A DNA stretch of 64,000 nt from Zancudomyces culisetae (GCA_001969505.1 LSSK01000190.1:1-64000), one strand, 5' to 3'; shown: positions 22,386-33,358, counted from the first letter of the stretch. Made by a program: numbers and translations. Notes: generated by a model not told the origin, from the letters alone.

Positions 22386-25315
22386 GTTGGGTTTTGTATA
22401 TTATCTTTTTAGAGTATTATTTTGTCTCACTCTGCTAATAAAACGAGCTCAGTGCCCCCCTCCCCTAGATTAGTGATATTGAAGAAATGGGATAGTGATG
22501 TTGACTGTTTGGGCTTGACGAGTCGGAATGTTGGATGAGTGGTCATTCATTGTATAGTATTACAATTTCGATTACCCACCACACAACATGTCCAAAACAC
22601 ACGTTACCACACTACTTGCTTCACGCCATCCACACTTTCTCCCATATGTTTAAGCACAGCCTGGATTGAATTTGAGTTTATTTATTTAAAAAAGTGAATT
22701 GGTATGTTCCCCAGCTCTGCTGCTGGGCTGCGTTGTATACATGTGTTCATATATGCACAGCCTAAACCAGAAAGCCATTCTTCGCACCTGTAGTTTCCAA
22801 CTGCAAAGTCTATTGTTTCCATTTATCCATCATTTTTACAACCAGTCTCCCATATTCGCACTATCCTTATATCCACGCAGCTACTGCAAAAAAGTTACTC
22901 CCTCCACGACCACCTTCTCCATTTTCGCTTTGGTTCACCCCTCATGTTTAAACTTTTACAACCTCACTTTTATACACATCAGCCGAAATTAATGACTGAC
23001 TTGTACAAAGCCAAATCGACAAGGAAAAAACATACTGAAGAGACAAACATAAAACTACTCTGGAGAAAGGCTCGCAAAAAGAACCAATTACAATAATCAG
23101 TGTGAAAAGACAATGAAAAAATAAGAGGTGGTAAACAAAAAATAACTAGACAAAAGGATATACAATAAACTCAACACAGTCTTCAAAAACAAAAACAAAG
23201 AATACTTAGCCTGGCACCATCTCTCAGCAAAGAAAAGGAAGAGCAAAAAAAAAAAACAACCCCTATAAAGAAATTGCCCTTTCTTCTACACTCCTCTCTG
23301 GGAAGTCTCAAATAGTAGCTATTTGACTGCTATACCGTATTAATGACTCAAGCCCTAACTACAGCCATTTTTGTGTACATCGCTCTGTAACCAGATATAT
23401 TCCAAAATGACTTTGTATACACCCAGCCTGTTAAGAGAACATACTGCAAAATAAGGTTAGAGGATCTAAGGAATACGGCTTTTAAAGTTTTATAACTTTG
23501 ACTAAAGAAAAGAAAGAGGGGATGCTACTGCAATCCTCCCTTTATACCCAAATAAAATTTTTGCAAAGATTAAAAAAAAATTTTTTGCCAGTTTTTCTGT
23601 GACCGCAAAATTGATTATTGGACCACCATCAGTGCAACATTTTTTTTTGGAGCCCAACGTGGGGTCAAACCCCACAGCCTTGAGATTAAGAGACTCAGTC
23701 CAACATTTTGGTCTCACAAAAAAAATTTTTTTTTGATGCAAGATGATTCAAGCATGTACTCAATACAGCATAAATATTTTGAACATGCCGCGAAAGCGAG
23801 CTCTTCCACAGTTGGCTAATGCACTCTCTCCCCTCGTCTTATTGTCAACATCTCAATTATCAGGACTATAGTAGAGAAAGTGTTTACCGGAATTTGAACT
23901 TAAAAAGGTCCTTTCTATTTAAGGGGACGCTAAATAATTTACATTCTTCGTCTGTTCCAAATAAACATACATAAGAAAAACTCATAAAGTATAATATGAA
24001 CAAGTAAAAGATGACTTGAGAACTATGTACCCACTTCTTCAATATAAGTATCTAGCACAACTAAAAATTAAATATATATATTTTTTCTCTATTAAGGTAG
24101 GCAAAATGCCCTCTTTTTAATAAATGTCCACACACAATCTTCTCAATACTACAAGCATACCAAGCGTGAGAAAATGTACCCATACGTAAATAGCGCTTTC
24201 GTATAATTGTAAAATTTATGCGTGCCAGGTTTAAGCACGTATCGGGTAGTGAAGGGAACAGCAGGTTTCTTCCGTTGAAAAACTGAATTGATAGAATTGC
24301 TGAGGGAAAAATGGACATACACAGTTCTATTTGGTAGTGCTTTCATGTTTGGAAGGGCCTGTTAATATTCTTTTTTCCCTGTATAGATTAACAGTTCTCC
24401 TGATAGTCTAATTATTTTTAGCTCACTTTGAAAGAAAAAAATACAGAAGCACAAAGTCGGCTTTTGTTCTTTTTGTGCACAGGCGGATAGCGAAGTCGAA
24501 TTTATCACAACCAAGCTTTTCCCCTTCTAATACTTTTTGAATGAGATTATAGAGATACTGCGTTAAGTATACACCTGCTTGACAATGATACTTTTTTGGG
24601 CTACAAAAAAACATGACTTTCTTTGGCAGCCTCTGCAAACAAAAATTGAGAACCATTGACAATAGTTGACTACAATGCGAACATCTTTCAATATAGGAAA
24701 GGTTTGGGCAAGAAAAACAATATGCAGTGTAAGCAATGGTGAATCTGAAAAGTGCCTCTTAATTGTTTGAGAACTAAAGCGATAAGCTATACACTTTCAC
24801 TTGGTAAGTAAATTTTGAAGACACACAAATGTTAGGGTCCTCACAAGTAAGGCAGGGATTTCAAGGCAGAACATTCAAATCCGAGCCAAATATCAATCCA
24901 GCACATGGACCTGTAATCCTGATTTACATATCATGAATATACTGGTGCTAAATGTCTACTGTGATAATTATCTAGTTTTTTAGTATTATTTGGAGCCAAC
25001 ATGTTCTAGTATAAATCTACCCGAGAAAGAGAGATATAAATATGGAGATAGTGTAGTTCCTTAGATGCAAACCCTATCTTTTAAACTACATACTTTGTAA
25101 ATCTATATTAGCCTCGTTATAGTTTTTGGTAGCTATATTAAAAGACGCTTTTTTATATTATATACAATTGTGAAATTGTTATTGACTGTATTTAGGATAC
25201 TATATCGTAGTAAGATTTACAGTACCCTCTAGAAGTAGCAATTATATCATAACAACATTTTTAAAGTATTTCTTAAGAAAAAAAAAACACGTTCTTCAAC
25301 AAAAGAGTCGAAAAA
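22386..25315. other. Long intergenic region, UFD1 to GT69 gene
   Basis: 2.9 kb of AT-rich DNA. A degenerate tRNA-Lys-like sequence sits at 23648-23716 on the minus strand. No other RNA gene or convincing coding exon was found; the frame at 22699-22992 starts at TTG and lacks family features. Confidence 0.6.
23648..23716 (-). pseudogene. Degenerate tRNA-Lys(CTT)-like sequence
   Basis: Read on the minus strand, the 3' half is a good tRNA: an anticodon loop CTCTTAA (anticodon CTT, Lys), a perfect 5-bp T stem GTGGG/CCCAC around GTTTGAC, and a B-box-like GGTTTGACCCC. The acceptor 3' strand is GGGCTCC with discriminator A. The 5' half is damaged: only five of seven acceptor pairs form, there is one T-T mismatch in the anticodon stem, and the D arm is reduced to about 12 nt without a stem or a normal A box. 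Poly-T/poly-A runs flank it. It is most likely a pseudogene; an aberrant functional tRNA is less likely. Confidence 0.55.
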
Positions 25316-26617
25316 ATGCTTAACACACCAAAGAAAAAGAGCACACGGAGAAGTATAGCAGTGGCAGTGTTTGTGGTTGCTTTAATATTTATACTAAGAC
25401 ATGTGTATAACAAACTCGAAAAACAGACAACTATTGAAGATGAGGTATTTAACGCATATATCGACGTAGATCTTCAAAAAACTGATATGTGTGGCACGGA
25501 TCAAAGGTTAAAGTTTGATAATTCACGAGAGCTACGTGGTAGATATTTACAGCTTCTTCCCCCAAGTAGGCACTACACGGTTCACAAAGTTGTGGCAAAC
25601 AACCAAACGTATTATTACCAAAAATTTGAATCTAATAACAGCCCAGGTCCGGCTCCAAAATACTTTTTTGCCGCAAATCTATACAACAACGAGAAAATAT
25701 TACCAAACTTTATTAGAGAAATGGTTAGAGTGTTCCGGTTTCTGGGATTTTCGAATGTATTTTTTTCAATTCACGAAAATGGGTCTACTGACAAAACAAA
25801 AAAAATATTACGCGATTTTTCAGAACTATTGACTGTACTGAAAGTATCTCATGAATTCTCGCTTGATGAAAACAAGAGACCAGAAATATTTCACCGTATA
25901 GATTATTTGGCTAAAGTGCGCAACAAAGCGCTAGAACCGTTTTTCAAACATACAACCTCTAAGCCCAAAATTAAATACGACAAAATCGTATTTCTGAATG
26001 ATATCATATTTTGCAGGAATGACATTCTAGAACTGCTGTTACAATCAAGTATACAAAAGGCAGATATGGTATGTCCGCTGGATATAATCTACCGTAAGCA
26101 GAAAAAAAAAGGAAAAGCTCAATTCATCAAGAAGTTTAGGGATGTATGGATAGCAAGAGATATTGCGGGTTACAAATTTCAAGCCGACATAAATAATATG
26201 TTGGTAGAAAAGACTACAAAGGAAAGATCAAAAAAAAAGCTACCGTTTCAAGCACAGTGTTGTTGGAATGGTGTAGCTGTGATGAATCCCGAACCATTTG
26301 AACAGCCCGCAAATATTCGCTTTAGGAGATCAAATTTACAAACAGGTGAATGTTCAGCATCTGAATGCTCGCTGTTGTGTAACGATTTTTGGAAAAATGG
26401 TTTTAGAAAGATAGTGGTTGTACCTAGTGTACATGTGCCATATGTACTACGTGACTTCAAATTGATGAATGGGGACTATGAATACAAACTAGCAGAGGGG
26501 GTAGATGAGCCAATCAAATACGTCAATGGCTCAGGAAGAGTTGTGTGTAGGCCACTAAACAAAAATAACACCATACACCCCGATGGGCCCAATTTTTGGG
26601 TAAATTATCTGGAGTAA
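25316..26617 (+). CDS. GT69-family alpha-1,3-mannosyltransferase (CMT1/CAP59-like)
   Basis: Single exon of 433 residues. A type II Golgi membrane protein: short basic N-terminus (TPKKKSTRRS), one membrane anchor at about 14-30, then a lumenal catalytic domain. GT69 landmarks are YFFAANLYNNEKILPNFIRE near 122, GFSNVFFSIHENGSTDKT near 150-167, FLNDIIFCRNDILELL near 235 (the usual DxD-region variant), a Cys-rich CCWNGVAVMNPEPF, and SASECSLLCNDFW with VVVPSVHVPYV towards the end. GT69 enzymes add alpha-1,3-mannose to capsule or cell-wall glycans or glycolipids in fungi. The acceptor here cannot be inferred. It starts at the first ATG after a poly-A run, and the next gene (ERG9) is 1.1 kb downstream on the same strand. 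Confidence 0.9.
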   Translation: MLNTPKKKSTRRSIAVAVFVVALIFILRHVYNKLEKQTTIEDEVFNAYIDVDLQKTDMCGTDQRLKFDNSRELRGRYLQLLPPSRHYTVHKVVANNQTYYYQKFESNNSPGPAPKYFFAANLYNNEKILPNFIREMVRVFRFLGFSNVFFSIHENGSTDKTKKILRDFSELLTVLKVSHEFSLDENKRPEIFHRIDYLAKVRNKALEPFFKHTTSKPKIKYDKIVFLNDIIFCRNDILELLLQSSIQKADMVCPLDIIYRKQKKKGKAQFIKKFRDVWIARDIAGYKFQADINNMLVEKTTKERSKKKLPFQAQCCWNGVAVMNPEPFEQPANIRFRRSNLQTGECSASECSLLCNDFWKNGFRKIVVVPSVHVPYVLRDFKLMNGDYEYKLAEGVDEPIKYVNGSGRVVCRPLNKNNTIHPDGPNFWVNYLE

Positions 26618-27754
26618 CTTTTGGTTTTACAATTCTTGTAGATGATCAAAACAAACCAAAAGGCGAGGTTTTGAGAAATATCTGCGCCATGTAACAATAT
26701 ATTTAATTTGCTATCCAGTTTATTATCATTTTGATATTATTATGAATAAAATTATCGATTTTGCTGTGGCTATAATGTATAGCTGATCAATATAGTTTTA
26801 TATGTTTGTTTTGAACACGTAGGTGCTCTGAAAGAGAGTTTTGGTACGTACGTATTTGTACTTTTGACCCAGTGCATTGCTTGTAGTGGGCGATTCTCTA
26901 TGCAAAAAACATCAAAGCGTGTGGTTCTACAAGTTTATATCATAAAACTTAAAAATAACGTTTTTCACGTATTTTAATGAATAAGTCTGAACTTCGCTTG
27001 TATAATTCTTGGATCCCAGCAAAGCTATTACAGTGATACAAACGCGATGCGTGTAAAATTGGGAGCGCTCTCTGCTATGGAAGGACAACAATAGCTATAA
27101 ACTGGTAGCTTATAAATAACAAAATGTTTATTGATGGATTTCTTAATTAATCTAAGCAGACATTACTGCACTGAAATAGTGCAAAATGTAGTAAGTACAA
27201 TATCAAACATTTTCATAATAAGAGGGTCAAGTATGAGGCAACACGTGCAGTTCCCTCCTTTTTTAACCTTATTATTGTATCAAATTGATGAGATAATATC
27301 GACAATGTCCCCTCCACTCAGTCCCCCTTTTAGTTTCCACAAAAGCCATGAAACTGCTCACCTGGTTTCATGGCATTCGATTTTTGATTTTTCGACTAAA
27401 TGAGCAAACCATCGTAAATGCAACCCACGAATGATAACATGGATTAATTGATAAGTAATAATTTTTTAGCGAATGGACTGTAGTCAAGGATCTTTTTTTT
27501 TGTCCTGATTTTTTCAAAGGGTCAAATCAAACTCGGGGCTCAAAAAATCCTAAATAAAACGCTATGTTTCCATTCAGATTAATAAGTCAGTGTTACATAG
27601 TAAACAAAAAAAATTTTTCTTTATTTTGTATAAGAATAAATACGCATTTAGACTTAAATCTTCAACTCACCGATTGTGATAGAGTACACTCTCTACTGAG
27701 TATAGAATCTATAGTACCCTACTGAATCGATATAAAAAGAAGAATTGTGTGAAA
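26618..27754. other. Intergenic region, GT69 gene to ERG9
   Basis: 1.1 kb, AT-rich. It contains a CACGTG hexamer at 27242 and a TATAAAAA motif at 27731, only 24 nt before the ERG9 start and so probably too close to act as a TATA box. No gene is visible. Confidence 0.5.
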
Positions 27755-29180
27755 ATGAGTTCAAAGATCCTAAGGACGGTCCAGGCGGTGATGAATCCCG
27801 AGGAGGTTGTAACCTCGGTATTGTATTTATTGAGACACGCTTCAGCAGAAGAAAAGATCCAGAAGCTCAAATGCTCAAGCGAACTGATTCGTTGCTATCA
27901 ATACTTGGAGCAGACATCCAGATCGTTTGCAGCGGTGATCCAGGAATTGCACCCAGAGTTGAAAGATGTAATTTGTATCTACTATCTGGTTTTGAGAGGG
28001 CTCGATACCGTTGAAGACGATATGACTCTCGAAATAAAGTACAAGAAAGAGGTACTGGAAACATTTTATGAAAAGCTTTATATAAGAGGCTGGAGCTTTG
28101 CTGACTGTAAGTTTTTCCTTTTTTCATTCTTGCCTATCCAATGGCTAGCTGTGTAAATGTTGATATCTGGTACGTTAAGAATTCACTAACAAATATCCTT
28201 TATTATTTTCTTATAGCTGGTCCCAACGAGGAGGACGCACCGTTGTTGATAGAGTTCGATGTAGTAATCACAGAGTTTTTGAACTTAAAAAAAGAATACC
28301 AAGATGTAATTGCAAAGATAACCCGGGAAATGGGAATGGGAATGTCGAAGTATACGACAAAGAAGGTAAACACAGTGGAAGACTGGAACGAGTACTGCCA
28401 CTATGTTGCAGGATTAGTGGGGATTGGGCTTAGTCAACTTTTTGTAGCCTCTGGGCTTGAACCTTCTGGAATAGAAAAGCTTGAGGCACTTTCCAACAGC
28501 ATGGGATTATTCTTGCAAAAAACAAATATTATAAGAGATGTATTTGAGGATGTAATCGACGATCGAAGATTTTGGCCCATAGAGGTTTGGAGCAAGCATG
28601 TAAACCTTGTTGGGGACCTGATCAACGATAAGTATTTAACTCAGGTAAGAACTAAGAAAAAAAAATTAATGTGTTAAATTTGTACTTGTTACTAAGAATA
28701 TACATATTCTGTTGAATCAATTAGGGTGTCAACTGTCTCAACGAATTGTGCCTAAATGCTATCGAGCATATTCCAGATGTTTTGGATTATTTGAGCCAAA
28801 TACACGATCGTACCATATTTAGTTTTTGTGCAATTCCACAGACAATGGCAATAGCAACGATCACATTGTGCTTGAACAATCCAAAGGTGATGAGCGAAAA
28901 CGTAAAAATTCGCAAGACTGAAGCTATTCGGTTGATATATGAGTCAAGCGATATGAATGGCGTTTACAAGATATTTTTGCGATACATTAGAGTAATGAAG
29001 CAAAAGATTGCACCAACAGACGCTGTCTTCCTTAAAAAACTGGATATCCTTGAAAAGAATGTTCAACTGAAAGTAAAATATAGCGTATTTTTCGATTATG
29101 TTCCGAGGTATTCGGTTATTATTTCTGTGCTTTTCTCACTTTTCTTCTTGGTATACTACCTTTTATTTTTAAGGGCATAG
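27755..29180 (+). CDS. ERG9: Squalene synthase (farnesyl-diphosphate farnesyltransferase)
   Basis: Joins two farnesyl diphosphates and reduces the product to squalene, the committed step to ergosterol, at the ER membrane. Three exons, 27755-28106, 28217-28644 and 28725-29180, encode 411 residues. The family motifs are intact: first aspartate-rich motif in YLVLRGLDTVEDDM (D84 to D89), YCHYVAGLVGIGLSQLF, then the second aspartate-rich motif LQKTNIIRDVFEDVIDDR followed by RFWP, and FCAIPQTMAIATITLC in exon 3. A hydrophobic C-terminal anchor (VIISVLFSLFFLVYYLLF) ends the protein, as in yeast Erg9. The start is the ATG at 27755; in-frame GTG and out-of-frame TTG codons just upstream were not used. 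Both introns have GTAAG-type donors. Confidence 0.96.
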
Positions 29181-29633
29181 ATTGACTTAGTTAACTTTCA
29201 GCTTAATTTATTAATTATCGTATCTTTTTTTATTGGAGATGACTCTGACTCTCTGACCTTTTTTTATAAGAGCTAAATAAATGGTGTCATTGATCATTAA
29301 AGCGAATATTTGCCAGTGAATTTTGATGAATTACATGTTGAGTTTGCGCGACATGTAATTCGAACAAATGATACAGCGTGTAACTGTATATAATATGCAG
29401 CATCGGGTGGCGATTTTAGCTCAAAATCAAAGAAGTGGAAGCGAAATATAATGCCCAAATTTGATTTCAGAATTAATTTTTTTTTGTGAAATATTTTCTT
29501 TGCTATAAACTCAAAGTCGAAACTCGAAAGCAAAAAACCAACAAAAACGAACTAAAGCTAAAATCAAAATCAAAATCAAAATCAAAATCAAAATCAAAAT
29601 CAAAATCAAAACCAAAACCAGACTGGACCAAGC
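29181..29633. promoter_or_regulatory. ERG9-THG1 spacer with hexamer-repeat leader
   Basis: 453 bp between genes on the same strand. It holds a TATAAA motif at 29503 about 130 bp before THG1 and the (AAAATC)n repeat ending 14 nt before the THG1 start codon. Confidence 0.45.
29560..29619. repeat. (AAAATC)8 (AAAACC)2 hexamer repeat in the THG1 leader
   Basis: Eight perfect AAAATC units at 29560-29607 followed by two AAAACC units at 29608-29619. The array ends 14 nt before the THG1 ATG, so it is probably transcribed as an unstructured A-rich 5' leader. Confidence 0.95.
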
Positions 29634-30829
29634 ATGGCCAACTCGAAATATGAATACGTAAGAGGATTTGAAACGTTTGAAGCGGTGCTTCCCATGACAT
29701 TTATGGTTGTCAGGCTCGATGGACAGAATTTTACAAAATTTTCAGCCGATCATGGCTTTGAAAAGCCGAATGATATCAAGGCCCTAGAACTGATGAACTT
29801 TTGTGCACAGAGAATAATGTCTAAAGTTTCGGATATTATATTTTCCTATGGTCAAAGCGACGAATACAGGTATAAAACTTTTTCTTTTGATCTTTAAGAC
29901 ATTTGCGAATTCTAGAATGTACGCTTTGATATTAACCCGATATTTGTGATAGCTTTATTCTTACAACAGAAATGTGATAAAATAGCTTTGTATTCAGTAA
30001 AAAAAGTAAATATTTTATGCGGAGAGTCAGGTAATTTCTCTTTATTTTATCTTTTTGTCATTAAAAGATAGTTGGTAAACCCATATAAAAATAAAAGCAT
30101 TTAAGCAGCGTTCATCATGATTTGAATGGTATTATGATAGCAAGATCACCAGTGTAATATGCGGACAGTTTTCCTCTAGCTATACATTCTATTGGAAGCA
30201 GTATTTCCCATCGGTTGAATTGAAATATCCACCAGCCTTCGATGCAAGAATAGTTGTCTATCCTAGCGAAAAGATACTAAAGGACTACCTGAAATGGCGA
30301 CAGGTCGATTGTAAGAGGCCATACTTGGTATAATATATATATATTGTAAAAGTTGTATAGCAAAGATTTATTGGGCTTGACAGAGTAGCTATTTGTATTT
30401 ATAGGTCATATAAACAATCTTTACAACACTTGTTTTTGGAGCCTAGTTAATTCAGGTACCGGCAAAAAGGAGGCCGAGAAAATATTAGCAGTAAGGCATT
30501 TATTAGATTATATAAATATGTCAGTGGTAATGGCGACAAAAATAAAAGTTAATTTAACCGAAATAACCCATGAGCTGAACTTTACAAAATAGGGGACCCT
30601 GTCATCAGACAAAAACGAGCTATTGTTCTCTAAATTTCAAATTAACTATAACAATATCCCACAAATTTTTCGCAAAGGAACCATATTGATACGGCAGGAT
30701 CAGGTTGTTGAGCAAGTAGGTCCTGAGGGTGATACTATAATCCGAACCAAGAAGCGAGTTGAACCGCTGCACGTAGATATAATTGGAGAAAAGTTTTGGA
30801 ATGAAAACGCAGAGCTTCTAAATCGATAA
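29634..30829 (+). CDS. THG1: tRNA-His guanylyltransferase
   Basis: Adds the essential G(-1) to the 5' end of tRNA-His by 3'-5' polymerisation. Five exons: 29634-29869, 29986-30030, 30141-30310, 30405-30490 and 30593-30829, giving 257 residues. The metal-binding carboxylates are in place: D29 in RLDGQNFTKFS, and D76 and E77 in YGQSDEYSF. Exon 2 is only 45 nt and reads SFVFSKKSKYFMRRV. Exon 3 covers VYPSEKILKDYLKWRQVD, exon 4 CHINNLYNTCFWSLV, and exon 5 GTLSSDKNELLFSKF and INYNNIPQIFRKGT, all conserved in the family. The conserved leucine in GTLS is coded by CTG, so CTG is read as Leu. The last 12 nt overlap the 3' end of the convergent FIT-family gene. Confidence 0.96.
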
Positions 30830-31516
30830 ATTTAGATACTCGGTAAACATATACCCGAACAGACCAAATAGAGCCCCCAAGAGCGATTCTAGATAATTGT
30901 GGTACAACCATGATGTTATAAATACCTGTGTTCCAAATAGTAGTATCAATGTTATCCCTAGATAGTTGTATATACCAAGCTTTTTAGTCGTTTTTATACT
31001 ATTTTCGTACAAAAATAAAGAACCATGAATCAGCAGAAAGCAGTGACCAGAAATATCCAGCCCCCCTACCCATCTGCCTTTCATTTTTTTGCATCCCATT
31101 TGAGTGTTTATAGTGTAAATGATCGTTTCAGATGTAGCACAGTACCCTCCTGTGTACACAAATAGCCGATCAAGAATCGGAGGCCCAAAAAACCATTTGG
31201 CCAATAGAAGCCAGTATGTCGTTGCTATCAAGTATTTCTTGACCTTGGTATACTTTCTATTGGAATTTGAATTTATCAGGTATACCCCGAACACAGCGGT
31301 TGTCCAACCCCATCCAAATTTATTTACGTAGACGTTAAGAGGGTTTCTTTTGTTAGTTAAAAGTTTAATCACCGTATTCTCGCCAAAAGCGTTCCCTTCA
31401 TTTGCCATAGCCGATGGTCCGCCCTTAATTGGATAGTTGAATTGAACAACGATTCCTAGTATAGTTACTAGGAAGAAGATCATAAATACTCGGATTGAAC
31501 TTGTCCTGTGCCCCAT
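30818..31516 (-). CDS. FIT-family ER protein (Scs3/Yft2/FITM2-like lipid phosphatase)
   Basis: Single exon of 232 residues with about six membrane spans. FIT proteins act in the ER as acyl-CoA diphosphatase-type enzymes needed for lipid-droplet budding and ER lipid balance. The signature is present: WVGGLDISGHCFLLIHG with H158, and LYHNYLESLLG with H206. These are the two catalytic histidines of the lipid-phosphatase fold. Other spans are VFMIFFLVTILGIVVQF near the N-terminus and YLGITLILLFGTQVFITSW before the second histidine. Its stop codon lies inside the last codons of THG1 on the other strand, a 12-bp overlap. The start is the first ATG at 31516. The arrestin gene lies upstream on the same strand, 447 bp away. 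Confidence 0.9.
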   Translation of the reverse strand: MGHRTSSIRVFMIFFLVTILGIVVQFNYPIKGGPSAMANEGNAFGENTVIKLLTNKRNPLNVYVNKFGWGWTTAVFGVYLINSNSNRKYTKVKKYLIATTYWLLLAKWFFGPPILDRLFVYTGGYCATSETIIYTINTQMGCKKMKGRWVGGLDISGHCFLLIHGSLFLYENSIKTTKKLGIYNYLGITLILLFGTQVFITSWLYHNYLESLLGALFGLFGYMFTEYLNLSI

Positions 31517-31963
31517 TTTCCGCCTCTTTAAAAAGAATCAAACTATCACGATCTCTCGCCAATCTATCTACTAAAAAAACAGAAGGCGATAGGCGAGGGG
31601 AGGAGGAGACTTGAGCTTTTTTTTTTGCTTGATGAAATGAGACTTGAATCTTAAATGCCTGAGGAGTCATTTCATTTTTGTTTAGAGTTGCATTTTTCAT
31701 TGGCTGCAAATTCACTACTCCAATCAAATGCATGTGCAATAAAGCTTGTGTGATGAATTAAATGGCAAAAGTAGTGATGATCCCATCAATCTCGAAAGCA
31801 GTTTATTCCTGCCTAGTTATTCGCGCAAAGGCTGTGATAAATACATAATAAATTTAAAATGTACAAATACAAAGTAATTATTCACCTCCTTTCATGCTAT
31901 TAAAAGTTCTCAAATACCTGTAAAAAAAATTATAAAAACTAAATAGTCTAAGCTCTAAAATTA
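31517..31963. other. Spacer between the FIT gene and the arrestin gene
   Basis: 447 bp, AT-rich. It holds the promoter of the FIT gene and the 3' region of the arrestin gene; no specific element is recognised. Confidence 0.4.
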
Positions 31964-33079
31964 TCATGCTGAGGCTTTAGTGCGCTCAGGCTCGGCTTCG
32001 TCATCAAATGGATTTTGATTGCTGTATGCGGGCGGCGACTCCCATAGAATAGAGTGTGTATCATTCTCGTATGAAGGGAGATTCTCAAAAAACATAAGAG
32101 ATTCCTTGGGCATAATTTTTATTAACCTTGTCGAGGAAAATGTCTTTGTGTTGTAATAAGTGTCGACAAGCTTTACATATATCTCAATAGTGTGGAATAT
32201 CTTTACAAATGAATTGGCTGCGTCAAACTGGACTTCCTTGTATGCCTTCGGAATCGTGATATTTAGTCTATGTTCACTTTTTCTCCCGAAGTTTCCTGCA
32301 AGTAGCATGTTTATATCTTTTTGACTAAGGTGCCTGAGCAGTTTAATTTCTTTTTTACAAATGACATTTAAGGACTTTGCTCTGGTACCGTTGGCTAGGT
32401 TTTCTGTTTCAATATATTCTTTTAAAACTGCGCCGTAAGAGATTGGTGCAATGTCATTAACTAGTCTCTGCATCTTTATTGTGATTCCAACACTTTGGCC
32501 GTCACCCACCATATTAGACTCTGTGATAAACTCAATCCGTACCTTTTTCTTCCAGAACCCATTGATTTCTGGCACAACTTCTATGGTATTAGGAAAAGTC
32601 AATCCATCACATATCATGCGCTTTACATATATCGGAACCCGTGCTTTGCTGTTTATTCTGAGAAGAGGCTTTTCTAAGCTGGCTTTTATCCAGTATTCTA
32701 TGCATCCGAACTGTGTTTTTACACTTTCTGTGATATCCCCAGGCAGCATGAACTGAAAGTTATGTTTATATATACCCCTTGTAAGCTTTTTTCCACCCTC
32801 TCCAAAATCTAACAAGTTATATCTGTTCTGATAGAGGGCTCTGGAATCGCTGTTTTTTTGAAAATGTACAAAATGAAATGTACTGTTTCGTTCAGACTCT
32901 ATGTTATATGAGCCTTTTAGTTGAACAAAGAGCCTCCGCACTTTTGTTTTTCTGATAATCTTTAATATCACATACCCCGTGATGTATATCGGTGATGCTT
33001 TGTCAGGACCGCCGTTTAGGATTATCTTGTCGTCTTCCAATACAATTTCGAGTGCTGTCTTGCTTATAATTTCTCGCAT
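31964..33079 (-). CDS. Alpha-arrestin (ART-type Rsp5/Nedd4 adaptor)
   Basis: Single exon of 371 residues. Alpha-arrestins bring a Nedd4/Rsp5 ubiquitin ligase to plasma-membrane transporters and trigger their endocytosis. The N-terminal arrestin fold includes IYITGYVILKIIRKTKVRRL, a low-complexity-free strand-rich core and HNFQFMLPGDITESVK followed by GCIEYWIKASLEKP (about 120-140). The C-terminal arrestin fold contains GDGQSVGITIKMQRL, LNVICKKEIKLLRHL and LNITIPKAYKEVQFDA. Two PY motifs near the end, LPSY (334-337) and PPAY (349-352), are the expected ligase-binding sites. The protein is shorter than the large yeast ARTs and lacks long disordered loops. Its promoter region contains a perfect 18-bp palindrome at 33341-33358. 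Confidence 0.9.
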   Translation of the reverse strand: MREIISKTALEIVLEDDKIILNGGPDKASPIYITGYVILKIIRKTKVRRLFVQLKGSYNIESERNSTFHFVHFQKNSDSRALYQNRYNLLDFGEGGKKLTRGIYKHNFQFMLPGDITESVKTQFGCIEYWIKASLEKPLLRINSKARVPIYVKRMICDGLTFPNTIEVVPEINGFWKKKVRIEFITESNMVGDGQSVGITIKMQRLVNDIAPISYGAVLKEYIETENLANGTRAKSLNVICKKEIKLLRHLSQKDINMLLAGNFGRKSEHRLNITIPKAYKEVQFDAANSFVKIFHTIEIYVKLVDTYYNTKTFSSTRLIKIMPKESLMFFENLPSYENDTHSILWESPPAYSNQNPFDDEAEPERTKASA

Positions 33080-33340
33080 TTTCTATTCCTTAGTACTCTT
33101 ACTTGTTGGTTTATTTGAGAATCATTATACTGTATTCCGCTTGTATCTATATAAACAAGATTTCAAACCGTTTTTACTTCACGTTCACTTTCTATATCTA
33201 AAATTAGGAGTGTCAATGAGATTCGAAATTCAATAGCCAAAATCCCGCGTTGCTTGACATAAACAGATAAAAAAAGCAAATATCACTCATTAAAAGGGTC
33301 TGGTAATCCAATCGATAGCTAACTTCACCACTTAGATATT

Positions 33341-33358
33341 TGGTTTGTATACAAACCA
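33341..33358. repeat. Perfect 18-bp palindrome
   Basis: TGGTTTGTATACAAACCA is identical to its reverse complement over all 18 bases. It lies 262 bp upstream of the arrestin start. It could bind a dimeric regulator; no known factor is assigned. Confidence 0.9.

Noticed and set aside
22699-22992. 97-codon forward frame
   Set aside because: Starts at TTG, lacks family features and lies in pyrimidine-rich DNA.
27731-27738. TATAAAAA before ERG9
   Set aside because: Only 24 nt from the start codon, too close for a TATA box serving that ATG.
30599-30601. Possible CUG recoding as in some yeasts
   Set aside because: CTG encodes the conserved Leu of GTLS in THG1 and other conserved Leu sites, so the standard code applies.
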